22,912 nt of DNA, from positions 1-22,912 of the forward strand of contig SUVI01000046.1 in NCBI GenBank assembly GCA_015062085.1, in the 5' to 3' direction. The stretch is from Planctomycetaceae bacterium. Lineage in GTDB: Bacteria > Planctomycetota > Planctomycetia > Pirellulales > Thermoguttaceae. Both the position numbers and the translations under genes were made by a program. This document shows positions 1 through 9,621 of this stretch, in pieces (within the stretch, counting starts at the first letter, position 1; each line of letters begins with the position of its first letter). The notes under the pieces were generated by a model. It worked only from the letters and a program-made list of their open reading frames with translations, searched no databases and was not told the origin of the DNA.

Positions 1-129
1 GATGTGGATAATTTGATTCGTGATACGCTCTGGGAAGAGCTGCCGGAGTGCTATGATGAAATCAGTATATCCGAATACCGACAGCGTATTTACGAATATG
101 TGTACATACGGTACAGAGTGGCTGCGTGA
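1..129 (+). CDS. 3' end of a gene, possibly type I restriction subunit R (HsdR)
   Basis: Frame 1 is open from the window edge to a TGA at 127-129, giving 42 residues that begin DVDNLIRDTLWEELPECY and end in a Tyr/Arg-rich IYEYVYIRYRVAA. The stretch resembles, from memory, the extreme C-terminus of some type I restriction endonuclease R subunits, which carry a 'LPECYDE...YRQRIYEYVYxRY' ending. If so, the motor and nuclease domains lie outside the window. No other restriction gene is visible here. The reading frame itself is clear; the family name is tentative because only the tail is present. Confidence 0.4.
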   Translation, partial: DVDNLIRDTLWEELPECYDEISISEYRQRIYEYVYIRYRVAA

Positions 130-607
130 TCTGATAAAGGTGGTTGATGACAATCCGATCGGTATTCCGGCAGCTTCTAAAACATTGAGAGACTGAGTCC
201 AGTTTGGGCAGCAATTGGCGGGACAGTTGGACGTGTGGTGAGATGGAGATTTTCAGGAAAAGGGAGAAAATAATTACTGGAGACAAAAGACCTGTCCGGG
301 GCTCGATTATGCTTTGAAGGTCCATGTGAAGCGTAAAAGGGACTATTTTTCAGGATTTTTTACGACGCACCCAAAAACCTTCCGAATTTTGACGAAAATT
401 TTCTACATTCGGTTCTCGAAACACCTAAATCTTCCACATTTCGCAACAAAACTGATTTTGTGGTTTTGAAAACACTACTAATTTTGTTGTTTTAAAAATC
501 TCAAATATTTATAAATAAACATCGCAAAGTACTTGATATTTGGTTTAAAATCAGTAAAATAGACAACAGGAAGTTTATGTATACGTTCTTAATAATGAAC
601 ATTTACC
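130..607. other. AT-rich intergenic region, no supported gene
   Basis: About 480 bases separate the upstream gene end from the giant surface-protein gene. All frames are short and none resembles a known family. From about 350 onward the DNA is strongly A/T-rich, unlike the GC-richer coding blocks nearby, and it holds the candidate promoter of the downstream gene. The part at 130-340 could be the decayed remnant of another gene, but I cannot identify one. Confidence 0.5.
533..560 (+). promoter_or_regulatory. Candidate sigma-70-type promoter of the giant surface protein
   Basis: TTGATA (533-538) is followed by a 16-base spacer and TAAAAT (555-560). It sits about 60 bases before the ATG at 624. 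A GGTGAGG sequence at 609-615 lies 8 bases before that ATG and could serve as its ribosome binding site. The region is AT-rich, so chance matches are likely, but position and spacing fit. Confidence 0.4.
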
Positions 608-667
608 TGGTGAGGTCATCCAAATGAAAAACAAAAAACATATCGAAATAAACGTCGTGTCCTTCGT

Positions 668-1705
668 ATGGAATTTCTCGAAGAACGTACGCTTTTGAGT
701 GCGATGCCGCTGACGTCTGGAGAATACACGGAGCTGACATCGAAATACTCCGCGATCGCACTTCCGGAAACGATGGACGACCTGAACATCATCACGCTGG
801 ATATCGCGGAGGGTGACGGCCTGACCGAGTTGAGATCCGCCATTGAAACCGCGGGAACAACTGAAAAATCCGACCTGATCGTGGTCCGCACCTCTGCCGA
901 TGCCAACACACTGACCTACACATCCTCTACCGACGCGCTCTCCATCTCGATCAACTCTTCCGCCTACGGTTCCCTCACCATCGTTGGCCTTGGCGATACC
1001 CCTCTCACCCTCGACGCTGCCCAGCTCTCCAGCGTTCTCTCCGTTACTGGTTCCACCACCAACCTCACCATTGCCAACCTCACCCTCACCGGCGGTAGTG
1101 CCAACGACGGCGGTGGTATCTACAGCAATTACGCCACGATCACGGTGACGGACAGCACGATCACAGGGAATACGGCCTCCAACTACGGCGGTGGTATCTA
1201 CGGTGACTCCGGCACGTATACGATCACGGGCAGCGAGATCACAGGGAATACTGCCAAAAACTACGGCGGTGGTATCTACGGTGACTCCGGCACGTATACG
1301 ATCACGAATACACGGATCTCAGAGGATCGTGCTGAATACGTTGGTACTGGCGGGAGCGTTAACGGCGGCGGGATCTACAACTCTGGCACGCTTCAGCTTA
1401 TCAACAGCGAGGTGGTCAGCAATACGGCACATTCCAGTTACACGGGTACATATACCAACGTGACCTCTCAAGCCAGCGGGGGCGGTATCTACAATACCGG
1501 CACACTTACGGTGACGAACAGCACGATCGCGGGGAACACGGCGAGCTGGAGCAACAGCAAGACCTCAAGCTACACCGGTGCGTGGGGAGGAGGGATCTAT
1601 AATACCGGCAGCAAAGCGAAACTCTACAACACCATCGTCGCGGAGAATATCGTCGCGGAGAATACGGCGGAGATGGTGCGGATGTTTACGCGTCCACGGC
1701 CTTGA
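668..1705 (+). pseudogene. Fragment 1: N-terminal signature and Gly-rich beta-helix
   Basis: This frame is open from 614 to a TGA at 1703-1705. The only in-frame ATG near the beginning is at 668, inside the signature LRMEFLEERTLLSA, so ATG 624 in the neighbouring frame is the likely original start. After the signature comes a right-handed parallel beta-helix built from turns of the type GGGIYNSGTLTVTNSTI followed by a short NTA segment, at about 1090-1620. The motif resembles predicted adhesin-like beta-helix proteins of planctomycetes. Authentic coding probably ends at about 1672; the last 11 codons (MVRMFTRPRP) are out-of-frame read-through. Function is unknown beyond a presumed surface role. 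Confidence 0.7.
1181..1306 (+). repeat. Exact 48-bp direct repeat inside the beta-helix
   Basis: Positions 1181-1228 and 1259-1306 are identical over 48 bases, starting AACTACGGCGGTGGTATCTA, with a period of 78 bases (26 codons, about one beta-helix turn). The identity at the DNA level, not only the protein level, points to a recent duplication or gene conversion of one turn. Confidence 0.9.
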
Positions 1706-1944
1706 CGGGGAGTAACAACCTTTCGACGTATGAAGTGTGGAGTCTCGATACGAACTACCTTTATGATCCGAATCTGTCGCTGTTTAAGGACAAAGAACGC
1801 GGGGATTTCAGTCTTGTGCCCAATATGCAGGCGTTTGACCGGGGGAGTAATGAGCATGCCGCGAATGCCGGGATCGATGAAACATGGTCGGATCTGGCCG
1901 GAAATGAGCGTTTTCAGAATGCCGCTATCGATATTGGCGCATAA
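1675..1944 (+). pseudogene. Fragment 2: C-terminal part of first beta-helix module, ends at nonsense TAA
   Basis: The frame beginning GADVYASTALTGSNNLS continues the beta-helix of the preceding fragment. Restoring one G at about 1672 gives ENTAEDGADVYAS across the break. It ends with the typical closing segment of these modules, SDLAGNERFQNAAIDIGA, followed by TAA at 1942-1944 where a Tyr codon is expected. A TTG at 1702 could act as a start in isolation, but nothing suggests independent translation. The family context is the DIGAYE-type terminal motif common in planctomycete beta-helix proteins. Confidence 0.65.
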
Positions 1945-4900
1945 GAAACTGCAGGCCTGTCCATCTCACAGAATCAGATCTTTCAGGGGACCGTTGATTT
2001 TGCGTGGCTGGATTATGAGGGTGCCGAGTCGGTAAAGATCACGTGGATCCAGAGCGGAAGCACGACAGTTCTGGGTACGTTCGCGGCGATCGGCGAGTAT
2101 CATTGGGACACGACACAAACCGCTAACGGCGCGGGACAGTTGCGGGTAGAATATTTCAACGCGGCAGGAAAAACGGTACTGAATTCCGCCAATGTTGAAG
2201 TCCATCGGGGGACTGTGACCGAAACCGAGACGTGGAGCAAGGACAAAGTCCATATCGTCGTTGGACGCATGAATCTCAAGGACGGCGCAAGCGTTACGGT
2301 AGAAGCTGGCACTGTGGTGAAGTTCGCGAAGAATTCGTGGATCAATACGGAAAACGGTACAACGCTGACTGTCGGCGACAACACGACATTTACCCGTCTG
2401 GAAGATGACACTGTCGGCGGCGATACGAATCTGGACGGCGGCAACAGTGTTCCGCAGTTCGGAAACGCCTATATTCGCGGCAACGGCAACTTTGAACTTG
2501 GCAATGTAACGATGAAATTCGTGACGACCACGACCTCCGGGACGATCACACAGAGCGAAACATGGTATGCAGGCGTATATCATGTGACCGGCGACCTGAC
2601 GGTGGCCAGCGGCGCGACGCTGACGCTCATGCCGGGTGTGATCCTGAAATTCGACCCGGGCTGCCAGTTGACGGTCAACTCCGGCGCGACGCTCAACGCC
2701 AAGGGCAACAACGTCCAGCCGATCGTGTTCACCTCCGTTAAAGATGACTCCTACGGCGGAGATACAAATGAGGATGAGAATGAAACGGAAGCCGCAGCGG
2801 GAGATTGGATCGGCCTCTGGGTATATGGTTTGGCCGATATGGAACATTGTATTCTTCAGTACGCAGGTCCGTCAAATGAAAGAGGGCTTTTGCAGGTTTC
2901 CTCTAATGGTATTGCCAACTTAAATTCCTGTACACTGGCACATGCCAAATATGATGGATTTTGGAATTGGGGAGGTTCGATCGATTCGAAAAACTGCATT
3001 ATCTATGATGTTGGATTAGCTACTGCCCCATATCGCGGTACTCAAACTTTTACAAACTGTACTTTTGATAGTGTCTCCTATTTTGCTATGTATTGGAGCC
3101 ACTGGACAGGTAAAGCAGAATATACAAACTGTATATTTAATAATATTCTGGAAAACTGGATTGACAACCAGGAAAGTAACGCATATAAAAATTCACTGAC
3201 ATTTAGAAATAACGTCTTTGGAACTCAACTTGCAGCATTTTCCGAAGTCGGCAAGAACGGCAACATCTGGGCGGATCCACTTTTCCGCGACGCGGCGAAT
3301 GGAGATCATCACCTGATGGCAGGTTCTCCGTGCATCGACGCGGCAGACGGCAGTGTCGCACTGAAGACGGACAAATCAGGTATCCAGCGAGTTGCGGATA
3401 TTTATTCCACTCCGACTGGAATTGCGGATTCAGATGGAAATTACGCCGATATTGGAGCGTTTGAGTTTGCTGAAGGTACTCAGGGGAATATTGATCTGGA
3501 AATCATCAGTGCTGCGGGGCCGCAATCCGTTTCGATCGGTGATAAAGTGACGATTTCGTGGACACTGAAAAATAACGGAACTGCTGCAGCAAAAGGAGTT
3601 TGGACCGACTCGGTCTATCTTGTTTCCGAGGGCGGGCAGAAAGTTCTGGCTTCGAATGTGTCGCACAGCGGCAATATCACTTCTGGTGATCTTCAGACGT
3701 TCTATGCGGAAGTTACGATCCCGCAGATCGCATCTGGAAATTGGTACATTGCAGTTGAAGCCAATACAAGCCGATCACTGTTTGAAGGTTCATTGATCGA
3801 GAATAACAATATAGTCTCAGCCGCTGCAACGTTTGTGGATGTTCCGACGCTGACATTTCCGACGGAAAGTATAACTCTGCCAGCAAAGGAATCCAAGCTG
3901 TATAAAGTCATTATTCCGGCGAATGAAGAGTATTATCTTGTTTGCAATACGGTACAGGATGACAAAAGTGATTACAAGATCATAGGGCTTACCGCACGGG
4001 ATGGATTTGTTCCAACGGACACTCTGTATGACTGGAAGTCTTCTACGACGGTGAACGGGTATACGAAGACGAATGAATCAAATTGGCAGGATACACTGAC
4101 GCAGCTATATATTCCGGCTGCAGACCATGAACGGACTGTGTATCTTGACATTACACAGTTGAATGGCCTTGATGCTGCAATTTTTGATATTGCCCGGATC
4201 AGCAGCGATTTCTCTCTGAAACGGGTCGATATGGCGGTGGGGTCTGTTGACATAAATGACATTCCTGTCAGCCGCACTGTTAGCTATGCCTCAACGGTCT
4301 CTGTTCGAGTTGCTGGCACAGGCTTTAAAGAAGGTATGACCGCGGCACTGATACCGGGTCTGCGTACCTGTTTTGTACCGATTTATGGTAATATCATGCT
4401 CAAAGAGGCTCCGGAACGCCCTGTCATTTATGCTTCCAAGGTGAATGTTATTTCCGGTTGTGAGGCAATTTTAACGTTTGAGATGCCGGCACTTGGAGTA
4501 CATTGTGATATTAATGATCACTATCATCTCCAGCTGAATCTGAATGGTCAAAGTGTGCAGCTTGAAAACAGTATCGCAGCCTTGTCGGAAAGAACAACAG
4601 AGTATATTAATCAAAAATATTTCTCTCTGAATGCTAACCTGCAGATTCCAGATTCGGTTCGTGCCGGTCGTGTTTATACCGGGTATATAAACTACAGCAA
4701 TCGTTATATGGATTCTATCGCACCGCTTTTGATCGTTCAGGCATCGAGCAATGTAAAGCTGTCGCTTGATCCCAATTCCTGGGAGGATGCATCCAATTCC
4801 CTTCAACTTTTGGGGATCGGCAATGAAAGCGAGGCTGGAAGACTGACAACGGAAGATTCCGGCAGGATCCCATTCTATTTTATCACGTCTTCTGACACTT

Positions 4901-7527
4901 CAGACGAGGATATTTCCCTTGGCTGTTTGACATATAAGGATGAAGAAGCGTGTCTCGACACGACGTATTTCACAACATGGAAAGAATATCATGAGGCACT
5001 GGCAGAGGCGGCGACACGGCTGAATTTGCGAGGGAAAACGTACGTGGATACCCTGAAAGCTTATGAATTGGCTGTTCTGATGAAGCAGGGAATGGACGCC
5101 AACGCGATTTCCGGAACCCTCACCAATGAGCTGACCGGCGAGGCCATGGCAAATATGTCGCTGACAGCGTCGTGGACTGATGCGCAAGGAGAGTCTCATT
5201 CGCGAGTTGTTACGACAGATACAGAGGGATTCTTCTCTGTGGAATATCTGCCGAATAATGTGACGGTCACAATGAACTGCATTGGTGGAACGGCACTGTC
5301 AAAAACTGTTTTTCAGGTTAAAAACAACGACATTAACAAACAGAAACTGACCGTTCGTCCCACAGAGGCCGGAATGGTTTATTCTGTCGGAACGTATGGA
5401 AATGTTACGGCTTATATCAAGTATCAGAATGGAGCCCTGACCCATAACAAAGCCGGTGAGATGGTCCTTGTCTGTACTAATACAGGCAGCAGTGCCGTTA
5501 ATGCTCCGATGGTCCGTCTTCAGGTCCAAAATAAAGCCGGCAAGGAAAATGCTCTCCTTACGCTGGATCCGAATCTGGCAGGCAAGAATTATTCTGTTTC
5601 GGTTTTGCCGGAAGGTTTCGCGAACTCTCTGGGGATCATTGTTTCAGGGAAAACCGCTGGAACGATCCAGCCGGGTGAAACAGTAGAAATCCCGATTTAT
5701 TGGGGTGGACTTCTTCGTCCGTGGGATTCCCTCGGCTCAGAAATCTCACTGGGAGTCATTTCGGCTAACCTGGAAATGGAGATCGACCTGAAAGAACTCG
5801 AAAAATCCATGCGGCCGGATGGCATCCATGATACAGTATGGAATATCATCTGGTCCCGGTTTACTTCGATTATTGGGACGACGTGGGGAAGTTATGTTGC
5901 CGCACTGGGCCAGATCCAGAAAGGACTTGCCGCCAATGGGAATACCGTGCTTGACTGTGCACAGCTGCAGCAGCTTCTTCTGGCGTGGGCAACGGATATG
6001 GTCAATCCGATGGGAACACTGACTTCCTCTCTCGATTCAGAGGTCCGCAATGACTCCAACTCTCTGACTTGGGAACGTGTTTATGCCGGCGGAATGTTGG
6101 AAGAACGGTTTTTGGATTCGGAAATGGGGCGTGGCTGGTACCACAATTGGGATTACTCTCTGACCCTGGAAGATAATGGAAACGTACTGCTGGAATTTCC
6201 GCAGGGGATCGCGATCGTATATCAGGTTCAGAAAACCGCGAATGGGAAGACCATCTACTATACCCAGGCGGATGTTCACTTGGACCTGGTAAAAGAGACG
6301 GATGGAACATGGACTTTGACCTCTCAGGATGGTTTTATCTATATATTCGCCGCAGACGGAACTCTCAGTAAAATAACGGATCCCAATGGAAACATTATTT
6401 CCATGGCCTATTCCGAAGGAAAACTGGCTTCTGTTACGGATTTCTGGGGACAGTCGCTTACGATCGAGAGAAATGCGGCTGGAAAAATCACATCCGTGAC
6501 CGAATCAAATGGAAGAAGAACCGTCTACACTTACGACAAAACCAATACGTACTTGATCTCTGCTGCATGGCATGATGGACGTACTGTCAGCTATGAATAC
6601 GAAACCGCAGCTGGAAATACCTTATCCGTATTGAAGACTATCACCTTCGCGGATGGTACGCACCAGTACTTCACGTATGATGACCTGGGCCGTGTATATG
6701 AGACCCATTACGACAATGGTTTGGGATCTGTACGTTATGAACTCGGTAATACGACGGCGGATCTCCTGACATATAAGGTCTATTCCGGCTCTGATCTTCA
6801 GGGAACAGTATATCTCAACTCCCTTGGTCTTACGGCAAAAACTGTTGATGCGCAAGGTCGTACAACCGTGTACCTTTATGACGACAAAGGACAGCTCATT
6901 CAGTCTGTTGCACCGGACAGTACTATTACGTCCTACACGTACGATGAATGGGGGAACCTCCTCTCCGTTACCGATGCCGCGGGATCTCTGCTCGGATACA
7001 CCTATACCGAAACTGGCGATCTTTCCACTCTTACCGATGCTGCGGGGAATAAGACCCTCTTTGTTTACGATCAATTCGGAAACATGACCTCCATGCAGCG
7101 TGCTGACCAAACCTGTACGGCCTACACCTACAATGACGATGGAACGGTCCACACCTACACAACGCGTATGGGCCAGACGTTCGTCTATTCCTACACGGTT
7201 TCCTCCCGCCGAATAACAAGGAACTATATGACGGCGAAGGTTATGTTGCCTTCAAGATCCGCCAAAATGTCGGTCTGGAAAGCGAAACGGTCATTGAGTC
7301 CAAAGCTACGATCATTTTTGATACCAACGAACCGATCGAGACGAACGTCTGGAAAAACACCATCGACGCACTCATTCCGACCGTTACGATCACTGAAGCC
7401 GCTGCCGATACAAACGGCAGTGTCGCTCTCGTGTGGAGCGGTGACGATGCACATTCCGACATTGCGTATTATGAACTCTATATTTCCAGAGACGGCGGCG
7501 AGCTGGAACTCGTTCAGGGTGACCTGA
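1945..7527 (+). pseudogene. Fragment 3: central body with beta-helix, CARDB, carboxypeptidase-regulatory-like and RHS/YD modules
   Basis: This frame is the same as fragment 2 and is open from the codon after the TAA; the first ATG comes only at 2140 (1,795 residues). Modules in order: a beta-sandwich stretch (1945-2215); two 'GASVTVEAGTVVKF'/'GATLTLMPGVILKF' units (2230-2710); a second beta-helix (2740-3260) closed by DIGAFEF (about 3450); a CARDB-like domain starting NIDLEIISAAGPQSVSIGDK (3487-3845); uncharacterised beta-rich segments (3846-5090); a carboxypeptidase-regulatory/CnaB-like unit starting ISGTLTNELTGEAMANMSLT (about 5107-5340); another uncharacterised stretch; and an RHS module from about 6055 with YD repeats such as YTYDEWGNLLSVTDAAG up to about 7190. 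After about 7190 the frame is non-native and stops at 7527. RHS proteins are usually exported scaffolds or toxin carriers; no toxin domain is visible. Confidence 0.7.
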
Positions 7528-8714
7528 CCGGCACCAGTTTCGAATACACCGATTCGAAGGGCGGCTCAAAGTGTCTCTTCAAGATTGTAGCGGTCGATAA
7601 TGTTGGTCTGCGTGCGGAAAGTACTGCTGAAGTGACTCTTCGCCGCGAAAAAGAAACCCAGTCACGGGTCGTCAACACGGTGCGGGATGTTATTGATGCG
7701 TATGACGGAGTCACCTCGATCCGCGAGGCGATCTCGTTAAATCGTGACACGCTGAAGAACACGCAGACGAGTTCCGATCTGGCCGGGAATGCGAGAATTT
7801 CCGGAAGGAAAGTGGACATCGGCGCGTATGAATATCCGTCGGCGTTCATCGAAACTCCGGATGTGGAGGTCGTGAAGTCCGGCAAGACGCTCACCGTTAC
7901 GTGGGATGCGGTCTACGGCGCGTCGTCGTATCTCGTGGAATACCGGGACGTCAAGACGGCCAAATGGACGGCGAAGACTGTGAAAAAAGGGACTTCGCTC
8001 GCCATCAACGGGAAAGTCGGCACGACGTACGAGATCCGGGTCGCTGCCGTGACTGCGAACGGAAATTCGAAAGCCGCAGTCGAGACCGTGACGGTCTACG
8101 CGCCGCTGACGACGCCGAAACTCAAGGCTCTGAAGGACTTCTGCAAGGACGACACGTTTGCGGTCGAAGTGACGAACTACGCCGCCAATCTCGCGAGTGC
8201 TGCGGAGTCGGTGACGTTCGGAATGAACGGCATTTACGAAACGTTCACGATCGAAAACGGTTCCGGAAATGTACGTTTTGCGTCCGGTGAAGTCGTGACG
8301 TTCCAGAACGGTACCTTCACGGTCACGAATGCGAAGGCCAACTCGCAGTACAAGCTGGAAGTCATGTTCTCGAACCCGCTGACCGGCTCAGCATTCGCGA
8401 AAGCGAACGTCAAGACGACGAAGACGACGTACCTTGCGCCGACGAACTTCCGCGTGACGGCCTCAACGTCGAATTCCATCACGCTCGACTGGTCCGATTC
8501 TCCGGCGAAAACCGATGCGTCGAAATACGCCGAGAAATACACGGTCCAGTACAGCACGAACGGCGGAAAATCGTGGCGTTCGGTCAGCGTGAAGACCTCC
8601 GAGGCGACGCTCACCCGCCTGAAGTCCGGCACGTACCTGATCCGCGTCCTCGCGGCGAAGGACAGTAAATTCGAGGCCTCCCTCCCAACGGAGATCCTTG
8701 AGTTCAGACTCTAA
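7200..8714 (+). pseudogene. Fragment 4: C-terminal module with fibronectin III domains
   Basis: This frame is open from 7137, but sensible sequence starts at about 7200 with FLPPNNKELYDGEGYVAFKI, then ATIIFDTNEPIETN. The pattern recalls a C-terminal beta domain of planctomycete and Bacteroidetes-type surface proteins (PPN...GEG...FDTNEPI). An FN3-like segment follows (7380-7660), then a strange short unit at 7665-7835 in which the head of a beta-helix module (NTVRDVIDAYDGVTSIREAI) is joined directly to its tail (SDLAGNARISGRKVDIGAYE). Two further FN3-like domains (about 7855-8105 and 8435-8700) flank a beta-rich segment. It ends at TAA 8712-8714. The first in-frame ATG/GTG-type start is about 7431, so this part is unlikely to be made alone. 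Confidence 0.65.
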
Positions 8715-8744
8715 AAACGGTCTGTCCCGCTGTTTTGATTTGAG

Positions 8745-8782
8745 GGAGGAACGCACACGAAACGTTCCTCCTTCTTGTTTTT
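8745..8782 (+). terminator. Intrinsic terminator of the giant surface-protein gene
   Basis: GGAGGAACG (8745-8753) pairs perfectly with CGTTCCTCC (8763-8771) across a 9-base loop and is followed by TTCTTGTTTTT. It starts 30 bases after the stop codon. It lies between two convergent genes, but the T-rich tract is only on the plus-strand side. Confidence 0.85.
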
Positions 8783-8822
8783 ATTCATGTTTCGCGAGTT
8801 TAGCGGGCACGTTCGGCATCTT

Positions 8823-9476
8823 TCAGGGAAATTTCGCCGGTTTCACTGGAAAGTCACGCAGCGGGCAGTTTTCGCAGCGGGGGGAGGTCTTGAGGCAGAA
8901 TTCTTTGCAGACTTCCACGATCATGGCATGAAAATGCGCGTAAACGGCGGTTTCGTGCGGGAGTGCCTCTTCAAAAGCGTGCCGGATCTCATCGTACGGC
9001 ATCTTTTCCGGAAGGATCTCATGACGGGAAAGGATCCGGCGAGTGTACGCATCCACGACAAAAGAGGGGATCCCCAGTGCGTACAGGAGGATCGAATCTG
9101 CCGTTTCGCGGCCGACGCCGTTGACGTCCAGAAGTTCTTTCCGAAGCTCATCCCGGGGGCGTTCTGCCATTTTCTCCATCGAGCTGCCGTATCGTGTACG
9201 GATCATCTCCAGCAGATTCCGCAGTCTCCGACTTTTCAGGACCGCAAAGCCGGAGGGACGGATAAGCTGCGCAAGCTCCTCTTCCGGGATCTCCAAAAGC
9301 GCATTGAGTTCCAAAATTCCAGCATCTTTTAAATTTTGGATGGACCGTTCTACGCTTTTCCACGTCGTGTTCTGAGTCAGGATCGTACCGACGGCGACTT
9401 CCAGTGCACTGGAACCGGGCCACCACGGCCCCATCGGGTAGTGCTTCAACAATGTTTGGTAAAGTGTGGCGAACAT
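8823..9476 (-). CDS. Endonuclease III-like HhH-GPD DNA glycosylase with atypical Fe-S cysteines
   Basis: The 217-residue product is a base-excision-repair glycosylase of the HhH-GPD superfamily. It has the N-terminal GTILTQNTTWKSVE segment (about 30-44), the helix-hairpin-helix DVNGVGRETADSILLYA (117-133) and the catalytic Asp in VVDAYTRR (D142). Classical Nth has Lys after GVGR; here it is Glu (E124), as in the Nth-related/MagIII-like branch (GIGKETADSILLYA), so alkylated bases are a possible substrate. The C-terminal cysteines are C190, C194, C201 and C204: C194-X6-C201-X2-C204 fits the Nth iron-sulfur loop, but the fourth position (210) is Pro. ATG at 9476 is chosen over an upstream in-frame TTG at 9482; neither has a clear Shine-Dalgarno. 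It is convergent with the giant gene and divergent from the repeat protein. Confidence 0.85.
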   Translation of the reverse strand: MFATLYQTLLKHYPMGPWWPGSSALEVAVGTILTQNTTWKSVERSIQNLKDAGILELNALLEIPEEELAQLIRPSGFAVLKSRRLRNLLEMIRTRYGSSMEKMAERPRDELRKELLDVNGVGRETADSILLYALGIPSFVVDAYTRRILSRHEILPEKMPYDEIRHAFEEALPHETAVYAHFHAMIVEVCKEFCLKTSPRCENCPLRDFPVKPAKFP

Positions 9477-9621
9477 TTCCAAAATGCGGGCAAAAAAAAT
9501 TTTTTTCAGGACAAATTCAGTTCATTTCGATAAAAAGAAATGGGGAAGTGTTCCCTTTTCGTGTTTCAGTATAGTCAAATATCCCGGTTTGTCAACCCAA
9601 AACACAGAGTCAGCTTGAATC

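Larger units (their letters stand above)
624..8714 (+). pseudogene. Broken giant modular surface protein (LEERTLLS signature, beta-helix, CARDB, RHS, FN3)
   Basis: This is one gene of about 2,700 codons carrying at least four lesions. The natural start appears to be ATG 624, preceded by GGTGAGG. The signature FLEERTLLSA, however, lies in another frame; one extra A in the run at 633-638 would restore MKNKKTYRNKRRVLR leading into it. A second shift occurs near 1672. TAA at 1942-1944 replaces the Tyr codon of a DIGAYE motif while the same frame stays open on both sides. A fourth break near 7190-7206 joins an RHS/YD block to a C-terminal module in a different frame. Such proteins in planctomycetes are exported and presumed cell-surface or matrix proteins. 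Whether the lesions are biological or assembly errors cannot be settled here; four separate ones favour real decay or a chimera. Confidence 0.75.

Noticed and set aside
1966..2847. 293-residue minus-strand open frame within the giant gene
   Set aside because: The plus strand encodes recognisable beta-helix modules here; the minus product has no family resemblance.
9541..9560. Hairpin GGGAA-GTG-TTCCC followed by TTTTC upstream of the repeat protein
   Set aside because: The stem is only 5 bp with a 3-base loop and there is no gene whose 3' end it would serve; probably chance.
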